In this document: positions 1 to 6,938 of the stretch, piece after piece
How the letters are laid out: the number at the start of each line of letters is the position of its first letter
Position numbering within the stretch: the stretch's first letter is position 1
DNA from: Marinagarivorans sp. UBA5868
GTDB lineage: Bacteria; Pseudomonadota; Gammaproteobacteria; Pseudomonadales; Cellvibrionaceae
Direction of reading: 5' to 3'
Length of the DNA stretch: 6,938 nt
Assembly (NCBI GenBank): GCA_002432095.1
Contig: DJFQ01000055.1
Coordinates: 8,630 to 15,567 of the forward strand
The notes under the pieces: generated by a model
Database searches by the model: none
What the model was told of the DNA's origin: nothing
The model's input: the letters and a program-made list of their open reading frames with translations, nothing else
Program-made: the position numbers and the translations under genes

Positions 1-62
1 CCACCAACTCCAACCACTTTAATTACCGCGTTTTGCGGCAAGCTATCAACTAATTCAAACAT
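1..62 (-). CDS. ftsZ: FtsZ, cell division tubulin homologue (5' end only, runs off the window)
   Basis: Only the first 20 codons and two bases of the next are present, reading MFELVDSLPQNAVIKVVGVG. This matches the conserved FtsZ N-terminus: MFE, a short variable stretch, then AVIKV and the beginning of the glycine-rich GVGGGGGNA nucleotide-binding loop. FtsZ is the GTP-hydrolysing tubulin homologue that polymerises at mid-cell into the Z ring and recruits the divisome. The ATG at 62-60 has a strong ribosome binding site (GAGGGG, 6 nt upstream), so the start is secure. It follows ftsA after a 32-nt gap, the usual ftsA-ftsZ arrangement. The GTPase signature and C-terminal tail are outside the window, so integrity of the gene cannot be judged. 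Confidence 0.96.
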   Translation of the reverse strand, partial: MFELVDSLPQNAVIKVVGVG

Positions 63-68
63 AAATAT

Positions 69-74
69 CCCCTC
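69..74 (-). promoter_or_regulatory. ribosome binding site of ftsZ
   Basis: On the minus strand this reads GAGGGG and lies 6 nt before the ftsZ ATG. A second purine-rich run (AGGGGAACG) precedes it within the 32-nt ftsA-ftsZ gap. It is among the stronger Shine-Dalgarno sequences in the window, in line with the high amount of FtsZ that cells need; that last link is inference. Confidence 0.8.
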
Positions 75-94
75 GTTCCCCTGAAAATACTGCG

Positions 95-1321
95 TTAAAA
101 ATTCTTTTGTACCCAGCCCTTAAGGCGGCCCCATAAACCTTCTTCATTATTCTGAAAAACTTTGCTCCCTCCCTGCTGTTTCATTCCATAGATTAAAAGC
201 CCGACGCCGGTGGAATAAATTGGATTGTTGACGATGTCCTTCAGTCCACGGACATTTTGCGGCGCTCCAAGACGAACCGGCATATGGAATATTTCTTCGG
301 CAAGCTCCACCACTCCTTCCATTTTTGATGTGCCACCGGTTAACACGATTCCCGCAGGAATCATATCTTCGAACCCGCTCCGCCTAAGCTCTGCCTGAAT
401 AAGCGTAAAAAGCTCCTCGTAGCGGGGCTCGACAACTTCCGCCAGTGCTTGGCGGGATAATTCCCGCGGAGGGCGATCACCAACACTGGGGACCTTTATT
501 GTTTCTTCCGCTCCGGTCAACTTCGCCAATGCGCAAGCGTATTTGATTTTAATTTCTTCGGCGTATTGCGTTGGGGTGCGTAACGCCATTGCGATGTCGT
601 TAGTCACCTGATCACCCGCAATCGGAATAACTGCTGTATGCCGAATCGCGCCGTCATAAAAAACTGCGATGTCAGTCGTACCACCGCCGATATCGACCAT
701 GCACACGCCTAGTTCTTTTTCATCATCCGTTAACACTGCATAGCTTGAAGCAAGCTGTTCGAGAATTATGTCTTCTACCTCCAAACCGCAGCGCTTGATG
801 CATTTTTCCACATTGTGCGCGGCGTTCAGCGCACAGGTCACCAAATGCACTTTCGCCTCAAGGCGAACTCCCGACATGCCGAGAGGTTCCTTCACTCCCT
901 CCTGCTCATCAATTACATATTCTTGCGGCAAGATGTGGAGGATTTTTTGATCCGCCGGTATCGCCACCGCTTGCGCAGCGTCGATAACCCGTTCGATATC
1001 CTGCGGGTATACCTCCCGATCTTTAATGGCCACTATGCCGTGGGAATTGAGACTGCGAATATGATTTCCCGCGATGCCTGCGTATACGGAATGAATCTGG
1101 CATCCCGCCATCAGCTCCGCCTCTTCAACCGCGCGCTGAATCGACTGCACCGTGGAGTCAATATTCACCACAACGCCTTTTTTAAGGCCATTGGATTTAT
1201 GCGATCCCAGACCGACGACCGAGAGGTCGCCCTCTGCCGAGATTTCGCCGACAATCGCGACAACCTTGGACGTTCCTATGTCCAAGCCAACGATCATTTT
1301 CCCCCCACTCGATTGCGCCAT
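95..1321 (-). CDS. ftsA: FtsA, actin-like membrane tether of the Z ring
   Basis: FtsA is a peripheral inner-membrane ATP-binding protein of the actin/Hsp70 fold. It binds the FtsZ C-terminal tail, anchors the Z ring and recruits later divisome proteins. The product is 408 residues (E. coli about 420). Visible parts in order: phosphate-1 motif DIGTSK (14-19); the FtsA-specific 1C subdomain (about 85-165); phosphate-2 motif DIGGGTTD (210-217); VPSVGDRPPRELSRQ (277-291); adenosine motif GIVLTGGTSKMEG (324-336); a short polar linker (about 381-393); and the C-terminal amphipathic membrane-targeting helix GLWGRLKGWVQKNF (395-408). The ATG at 1321 is preferred because related proteins, as I recall them, start with a similar short lead before KMIVGLDIG. 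Its Shine-Dalgarno is poorly placed (AAAGG only 2 nt away). The in-frame ATG at 1297 (residue 9) follows GGGGGGAAA and is a real alternative. All key motifs are intact. Confidence 0.98.
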   Translation of the reverse strand: MAQSSGGKMIVGLDIGTSKVVAIVGEISAEGDLSVVGLGSHKSNGLKKGVVVNIDSTVQSIQRAVEEAELMAGCQIHSVYAGIAGNHIRSLNSHGIVAIKDREVYPQDIERVIDAAQAVAIPADQKILHILPQEYVIDEQEGVKEPLGMSGVRLEAKVHLVTCALNAAHNVEKCIKRCGLEVEDIILEQLASSYAVLTDDEKELGVCMVDIGGGTTDIAVFYDGAIRHTAVIPIAGDQVTNDIAMALRTPTQYAEEIKIKYACALAKLTGAEETIKVPSVGDRPPRELSRQALAEVVEPRYEELFTLIQAELRRSGFEDMIPAGIVLTGGTSKMEGVVELAEEIFHMPVRLGAPQNVRGLKDIVNNPIYSTGVGLLIYGMKQQGGSKVFQNNEEGLWGRLKGWVQKNF

Positions 1322-1372
1322 TGCCTTTGCTTCACTCTTTAATCATGATGTATTTTCGCTTCAGTCTGCGGC
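1322..1372 (-). other. ftsQ-ftsA intergenic gap (51 nt)
   Basis: This is the widest non-coding gap in the window. On the minus strand it is A-rich near ftsA and carries AAAGAG and AAAGG purine runs that may serve ribosome binding, plus an 8-bp palindrome ATCATGAT (1342-1349). There is no hairpin followed by a T-run, so no intrinsic terminator. Promoter-like hexamers are too poor to call. Confidence 0.5.
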
Positions 1373-2233
1373 TCAACCGCCTGCGACGTAGTGGTTTGCT
1401 TCAGCGCTTTTCCACGTCACAGCAAAGCCGCTCGGATAGCGCATATCCACCAACTGAATTTTGTGAAAATCCTTGCCCAATTCACCGCTCTTAGCCGTCA
1501 GCAAATATTGAAGTTTTTCCCACAGTCTCTCGCGGCCCAATTTTATTGTTATGCCCGACTGCAATCTCAAAGTCCAAGCACGGGTATCATCTAATTCTAC
1601 GGCTGCGAGCACTAAATCCTGCTGGGCGAGTAACTTGCCGACGCGCAGGTATTGCCCCATGATTTCCTGCGCGTAACGATCATCACCTTGCAATAATGGT
1701 AATGCTTGTATTTTAGTCGTTTTTTCCACTTCCACGATATCACCGCGCATATTTAGAAAGCCTTTTTTACCCCATTGCGCGATGGGTTGCTGTTCCACTA
1801 CTCGCACGATCAATCTGTCGGGCCACACGCGAGCGATCGCCACTGAATCAATCCAGGGGTTTTGCTCTAGCTTTTGCTTCAGATCGCCAAGTTCCAGCTC
1901 CAAAAAAGAATCTTTGACGTACAGTTCAATTTGCCGCTGCAATACTTCGGACGATATAAACTGAAAAGCACCTTCAACCTGCACTTGTTTGATGGGTCGA
2001 TGGGCAAATTGCTGGAGCTTTTCCTGCGGATTGAAATACCAAACAGCAGTGATGATGCCGCCAAATAGACCGGCTATAAGCAGCGTTTTCAGCATCACTG
2101 AACCCAAATATCGGCATCGTCCAAAACCGATTTTGCCGCGAGCTCGCGTGGCACCCGAACGCGCAGCACGGCCCGTTGACCGAGCCACTCGGGCCGGTTG
2201 TGCGGTCTGTTTTCGGCGCGTTGCTCCCACCAT
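1373..2233 (-). CDS. ftsQ: FtsQ, divisome membrane protein with POTRA domain
   Basis: FtsQ is a bitopic inner-membrane protein. With FtsB and FtsL it connects the cytoplasmic Z ring to the periplasmic septal synthase FtsW-FtsI. The product is 286 residues (E. coli 276). Visible parts: a cytoplasmic tail (1-45) with ten Arg and two Lys and no acidic residue; one transmembrane helix (about 47-66, MLKTLLIAGLFGGIITAVWY); a POTRA domain (about 80-149) starting IKQVQVEGAF and ending in the family pattern WID..AIARVWPDRLIVRVVEQQP; and a beta domain (about 150-275) with LGRERLWEKL and the conserved end VDMRYPSGFAVTW (262-274). That end corresponds to the E. coli RYDSG segment implicated in FtsB binding. 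The ATG lies 3 nt after the ddlB TAA, with a modest GGA 7 nt upstream, which suggests reinitiation after ddlB. The first 43 codons are more GC-rich than the rest. Confidence 0.95.
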   Translation of the reverse strand: MVGATRRKQTAQPARVARSTGRAARSGATRARGKIGFGRCRYLGSVMLKTLLIAGLFGGIITAVWYFNPQEKLQQFAHRPIKQVQVEGAFQFISSEVLQRQIELYVKDSFLELELGDLKQKLEQNPWIDSVAIARVWPDRLIVRVVEQQPIAQWGKKGFLNMRGDIVEVEKTTKIQALPLLQGDDRYAQEIMGQYLRVGKLLAQQDLVLAAVELDDTRAWTLRLQSGITIKLGRERLWEKLQYLLTAKSGELGKDFHKIQLVDMRYPSGFAVTWKSAEANHYVAGG

Positions 2234-2236
2234 AAT

Positions 2237-3175
2237 TTATTCCAATGTTTGGCCTAAAATGGCCAGAACCAAGTCGTTAAATGAATATCCCGCAGCTTTT
2301 GCAGCCATGGGAACTAGGCTATGGTCCGTCATACCTGGGACTGTGTTTAACTCCAACAAATAAAAATCGCCTTGGGCATCTGCCATAATATCCACCCTTC
2401 CCCAACCGCGAGCACCAACAGCATTAAATGCTGCGAGAGCTAATTCTTTCAGCTTAAGTTCCTGCTCTTCCTGCAAGCCACAAGGGCAGATATACCTTGT
2501 GTCATCAGCCTGATATTTTGCCGAAAAATCATAGAACTGATGATTCGTCTCCAGTTTTATGGGCGGCAGCGCACGCTGATCCAAAATTGCAACTGTGTAT
2601 TCCGCGCCCTGGATATAACGCTCCGCTAACACGACGCGGTCATACTTTGCAGCAATTGCAAATGCCTTTTCGAGATCAGCAGCATTATTTACCTTTGCCA
2701 TGCCGATACTCGATCCCTCGTGACACGGCTTCACCATCGCGATGCCAGAGAGTGCATCAATCGCCATCGCCCAATTGGTGCTCTCACTAAGCACGCAATA
2801 ATCCGGCGTGGAAAGTCCCACGCCTCGCCACAATTGTTTCGTTCTCAGCTTGTCCATGCACAAGGCCGAGGCTGCAATACCGCTTCCGGTATACGGGAGT
2901 TTTAACCATTCCAGCAGCGCTTGAATCTTGCCATCTTCACCACCGGCGCCATGCAAAGCGATAAACGCACGATCGACGCGAAGCTGCCGCAACTGCTGCA
3001 GAGGATCGCTACCAATATCAACCGGTATGGTGGCCACACCGGCCTCGCGTAGAGCATTAATGACAGCGGTTCCGCTGCGCAGTGAAATTTCCCGCTCCTC
3101 TGAGGTTCCACCGTACAACACGGCTACTTGACCAAATCGGTTGATCATCTCTTGGTCGATGAAATTCTGTTTCAT
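2237..3175 (-). CDS. ddlB: D-alanine--D-alanine ligase (DdlB type)
   Basis: This cytoplasmic ATP-grasp enzyme joins two D-alanines using ATP. MurF then adds the dipeptide to the UDP-MurNAc tripeptide. The product is 312 residues (E. coli DdlB 306). Visible motifs: [17 protein letters not shown] (19-35), whose Glu27 matches E. coli Glu15; HGAGGEDG (75-82); [17 protein letters not shown] (93-109); [11 protein letters not shown] (149-159), with Ser155 matching Ser150; FYDFSAKY (214-221), with Tyr221 matching Tyr216; GWGRVDIM (257-264), with Arg260 matching Arg255; and [20 protein letters not shown] (273-292), the metal-binding end. The Glu-Ser-Tyr set fits D-Ala-D-Ala rather than D-Ala-D-Lac activity (family knowledge). 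The ATG overlaps the murC TGA as ATGA. The start lies about 12 residues before the E. coli one, and its own Shine-Dalgarno is weak. Met10 is an alternative start. Confidence 0.97.
   Translation of the reverse strand: MKQNFIDQEMINRFGQVAVLYGGTSEEREISLRSGTAVINALREAGVATIPVDIGSDPLQQLRQLRVDRAFIALHGAGGEDGKIQALLEWLKLPYTGSGIAASALCMDKLRTKQLWRGVGLSTPDYCVLSESTNWAMAIDALSGIAMVKPCHEGSSIGMAKVNNAADLEKAFAIAAKYDRVVLAERYIQGAEYTVAILDQRALPPIKLETNHQFYDFSAKYQADDTRYICPCGLQEEQELKLKELALAAFNAVGARGWGRVDIMADAQGDFYLLELNTVPGMTDHSLVPMAAKAAGYSFNDLVLAILGQTLE
3172..3175 (-). promoter_or_regulatory. ATGA stop-start overlap, murC/ddlB
   Basis: The ddlB ATG (3175-3173) and the murC TGA (3174-3172) share four bases. The sequence just upstream offers only AGAG 2 nt away, so ddlB translation probably depends on ribosomes finishing murC. 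The overlap is seen directly; the coupling is inferred. Confidence 0.75.
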
Positions 3176-4611
3176 GACTCTGCTGCCACTTGCAAATGAT
3201 TACGTGCGAGTTCGGCAGCCAGCGTGCCGACATTACCCGCGCCTTGGGTTATGACGATATCGCCCGGCTGTATGATGTTAATCAAGGCCTGCGGCACCGC
3301 ATCAACTGTCTCGACAAAAATAGGATCCACTGAACCGCGCGTACGAATACTCCGGCTGAGAGTGCGTCCATCCGCTCCCGGAATCGCTTCTTCCCCCGCG
3401 GCATAAACATCCAATAAGATTAATTGGTCGACCGACGACAGCACTTCGGTAAAATCCTCGAACAGATCACGAGTACGCGTGTAGCGATGCGGCTGATAAA
3501 TCATTACCAATCTTCTTTCCGGCCAGCCTGCACGCACCGCGGCGATCGTTGCCGCAACTTCGCGAGGATGGTGGCCATAATCGTCCACCAACATCACCGG
3601 TTCACCAACACCCAGCGGAAATTCGCCATAAACCTGGAAACGGCGACCCACTCCCAAAAATTCCGCGAGGCCGGCCTGAATTGCACTGTCGGCCACACCT
3701 TCCTCCGTCGCTACGGCAATCGCCGCCAGTGCATTCAAAACATTGTGACGGCCCGGTAAATTTAAAAATATTGACAATGGTTCTGAGTGGTTGGGGCGCA
3801 ACGCACGAAAACGTTGAGTTTTTCCCTGCTGCACCACATCCATCGCCCGGTAATCATTCTTCTCATGAAAACCGTAAGTGACTGTTGCGCGACCAACATA
3901 AGGCAAAACATCGCGAATAACAGGATCATCGCCGCACATAACGGCAAGGCCGTAGAAAGGCAAATTGTGCAGAAATTCAATAAAAGTCTGTTTCAATTTA
4001 TTGAAGTCACCGCCATAGGTATCCATGTGATCGGCATCGATATTGGTTACCACCGTGACCATCGGTTGCAAATGCAAAAATGACGCGTCACTTTCATCTG
4101 CTTCCGCGACCAGATAGCGGCTTTCTCCCAGCCTTGCGTTCGTGCCCGCACTGTTGAGCAATCCACCGATAACAAATGTCGGATCGAGATCTCCCGCCGC
4201 CAGTATCGAAGCAATAAGACTGGTAGTCGTGGTTTTACCATGTGTTCCGGCAATGGCAATGCCATGTCGGTAACGCATAAGTTCACCCAGCATTTCCGCG
4301 CGACGCACGACGGGTATGCGCGCATCGCGCGCTGCCGCAATCTCTGGATTTTGAGGGTTCACGGCGCTGGAACTTACGAGCACATCTACACCGTTGATAT
4401 TATCCGCCCGGTGGCCGATGCAGATTTTTGCACCCATGGTGGCAAGGCGTTCCGTTGTGTCAGATGTTTTGAGATCGGAGCCGGATATTTCATACCCCTG
4501 ATTCAATAAAACCTCCGCGATACCACACATACCCGCGCCGCCGATACCGACAAAATGAATTCTGCGAATTCGCCGCATTTCCGGCACGCCATGGACTTTA
4601 ACGCTCGCCAC
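3172..4611 (-). CDS. murC: UDP-N-acetylmuramate--L-alanine ligase MurC, GTG start
   Basis: This cytoplasmic Mur ligase adds L-alanine to UDP-MurNAc with ATP, the first amino-acid step of the stem peptide. With the GTG start the product is 479 residues (E. coli 491). Domains: an N-terminal Rossmann UDP-binding domain with [10 protein letters not shown] (21-30) and SGSDLK (43-48); a central ATPase domain with P-loop [10 protein letters not shown] (121-130), [15 protein letters not shown] (170-184), [11 protein letters not shown] (189-199) and [11 protein letters not shown] (287-297); and a C-terminal domain with [11 protein letters not shown] (342-352) and [12 protein letters not shown] (372-383). 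The frame stays open upstream to an ATG at 4713 inside murG. However, GTG at 4611 has AGGAGG exactly 6 nt before it and gives the family's usual short lead before [16 protein letters not shown] 4578 would leave almost no lead. It overlaps murG by 14 nt and ddlB by 4 nt. Confidence 0.97.
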   Translation of the reverse strand: MASVKVHGVPEMRRIRRIHFVGIGGAGMCGIAEVLLNQGYEISGSDLKTSDTTERLATMGAKICIGHRADNINGVDVLVSSSAVNPQNPEIAAARDARIPVVRRAEMLGELMRYRHGIAIAGTHGKTTTTSLIASILAAGDLDPTFVIGGLLNSAGTNARLGESRYLVAEADESDASFLHLQPMVTVVTNIDADHMDTYGGDFNKLKQTFIEFLHNLPFYGLAVMCGDDPVIRDVLPYVGRATVTYGFHEKNDYRAMDVVQQGKTQRFRALRPNHSEPLSIFLNLPGRHNVLNALAAIAVATEEGVADSAIQAGLAEFLGVGRRFQVYGEFPLGVGEPVMLVDDYGHHPREVAATIAAVRAGWPERRLVMIYQPHRYTRTRDLFEDFTEVLSSVDQLILLDVYAAGEEAIPGADGRTLSRSIRTRGSVDPIFVETVDAVPQALINIIQPGDIVITQGAGNVGTLAAELARNHLQVAAES

Positions 4612-5682
4612 GGGCAACCTCCTGGCAAATATCAGCACATTGTCGGGTGGCATCGGGTTTGGCGGCGCTTCGTGCTGCTTCCGCCATTTCGATAAGTAAA
4701 TCGGGTTGTTCAATAAAATTCATAAACCGTTTTTTCAGGAAATCCGCAGTCAGCATTTTTTGCTGGTGCAGTTCTGCTGCGCCTATATTGACCAGCCATT
4801 GAGCGTTGGCGGTTTGATGGTCATCGATAGCAAATGGAAAAGGCACCAGAATTGACGCCACCCCTGCCGCACTTAATTCAGCAACGGTTAAAGCGCCGGC
4901 ACGGCAAACCACCAGATCGGCCCACGCTAAAGCCTCTGCCATGTCGCCAATAAAAGCCGATACTTCAACATTCACACCGCGCTGGCGATACTGCGTCTCG
5001 GTAGCGGAATAATGTTTTTCGCCGGTCTGATGACGCACCTGGATTTTATTTTGCTGTATAAACTCTGCGGCGGCTTCGGGCACCATTTCGTTCAGCGCCT
5101 GGGCGCCGAGGCTGCCACCAAGAACAAGCACTCGCACCGGTACGTGCGCGCCTACCCCACGCAACGACGGTACAGGCAGCGAGGCTATCTCTTTGCGCAC
5201 GGGATTGCCGATGCAGGTCGCGCCGGGAAATACCTGAGGAAATGCGGTTAGCACACACGTAGCAATTTTGGACAACCATTTATTGGTAGTGCCAGCTTTC
5301 GCATTTTGTTCATGAATGACCAGTGGAATGCCCATCATGCGGGCTGCAATTCCACCGGGGCCGGCAACATAACCACCCATTCCCAAAACCACTTGTGGTT
5401 TCGTTTGACGAAAAAGTTTCCGCGCCGCCATAACCGACTTCGCAATTTTCCAGGGTGCGCGAACCAGCGTTGCCAAACCTTTTCCTCGAACACCGGAAAT
5501 TGGCAGTAAGTGCAATGTAATATTTGCCGCGGGGACAATTTTGGCCTCGATACCGCGCGCGGTACCAAGCCAGTCGACGCGACAACCCCGAACACGCAAT
5601 TCTTCCGCTACTGCCAACGCAGGAAAAACATGGCCTCCGGTACCGCCAGCCATCACCATCACTCGCATACTGGTAGAGTCGT

Positions 5683-5686
<4 letters not shown>
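4598..5686 (-). CDS. murG: MurG, lipid II synthase (UDP-GlcNAc transferase)
   Basis: MurG is a GT-B, GT28-family enzyme attached to the cytoplasmic face of the inner membrane. It transfers GlcNAc from UDP-GlcNAc to lipid I, giving lipid II. From the ATG at 5686 the product is 362 residues (E. coli 355). Motifs: the first glycine loop [11 protein letters not shown] (12-22); the second glycine loop [12 protein letters not shown] (101-112); [15 protein letters not shown] (124-138); NPVR (161-164); the third loop [10 protein letters not shown] (190-199), which starts the UDP-GlcNAc domain; [12 protein letters not shown] (260-271); and [14 protein letters not shown] (282-295), the usual form of a loop that E. 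coli carries as a variant. The frame is open to an ATG at 5758, but that would overlap ftsW deeply. The ATG at 5686 has GGAGGT 6 nt upstream and forms an ATGA overlap with the ftsW stop. All expected glycine loops are present. Confidence 0.97.
4618..4623 (-). promoter_or_regulatory. ribosome binding site of murC, decides the GTG start
   Basis: A perfect AGGAGG on the minus strand, inside the last codons of murG, is followed by the 6-nt spacer TTGCCC and then GTG (4611-4609). This makes GTG much better supported than the upstream in-frame ATG codons at 4713 and 4653 or the downstream ATG at 4578. Confidence 0.88.

Positions 5687-6938
<1,252 letters not shown>

Noticed and set aside
815..1342. 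175-codon open frame on the plus strand
   Set aside because: Antisense to the N-terminal half of ftsA. The composition is that of a reverse-complemented conserved gene, and no family is recognisable.
1342..1349. 8-bp palindrome ATCATGAT as an operator
   Set aside because: Too short and AT-rich to separate from chance, with no second copy seen.
1340..1378. Possible sigma-70 promoter before ftsA (TTGAGC, about 18 bp, TACATC on the minus strand)
   Set aside because: Only 4 of 6 and 3 of 6 matches to the consensus hexamers; such matches occur by chance often.

Overview
This window is a stretch of the division and cell wall (dcw) cluster of a gammaproteobacterium. Every supported gene lies on the minus strand, so transcription runs from the high-coordinate end to the low one. 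In that direction the order is murD (3' end only), ftsW, murG, murC, ddlB, ftsQ, ftsA and ftsZ (first 20 codons only). This is the classical gammaproteobacterial order, without insertions. Judged from memory of family sequences, FtsA, MurC, MurG and FtsZ look closer to Pseudomonas-type proteins than to E. coli ones. Examples are the FtsA start MAQSSGGKMIVGLDIGTSK, the MurC run [13 protein letters not shown] and the MurG run [11 protein letters not shown]. This suggests Pseudomonadales/Cellvibrionales relatives; genus cannot be fixed without a search.

Layout, in the direction of transcription: murD ends at 6834 and overlaps ftsW (5683-6846) by 13 nt. ftsW overlaps murG (4598-5686) by 4 nt (ATGA). 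murG overlaps murC (3172-4611, GTG start) by 14 nt. murC overlaps ddlB (2237-3175) by 4 nt (ATGA). ddlB and ftsQ (1373-2233) are 3 nt apart. ftsQ and ftsA (95-1321) are 51 nt apart, and ftsA and ftsZ (from 62 down) are 32 nt apart. No stretch of 300 bases lacks a gene, and I see no terminator, RNA gene, repeat, mobile element or CRISPR array.

The genes form one pathway. MurC and MurD add the first two amino acids to the UDP-MurNAc precursor. DdlB makes the D-Ala-D-Ala dipeptide that is added later. MurG converts lipid I to lipid II at the inner face of the membrane, and FtsW polymerises lipid II into septal glycan. FtsZ forms the division ring, FtsA tethers it to the membrane, and FtsQ links the ring to the periplasmic synthesis machinery. 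The tight spacing and overlaps imply one polycistronic unit with translational coupling.

I looked for something undescribed and did not find it. All eight genes are well-known families with their key residues intact. The points worth a second look are modest: a GTG start for murC inside murG, the coupled junctions, a basic GC-rich N-terminal tail on FtsQ, and small deviations in DdlB.
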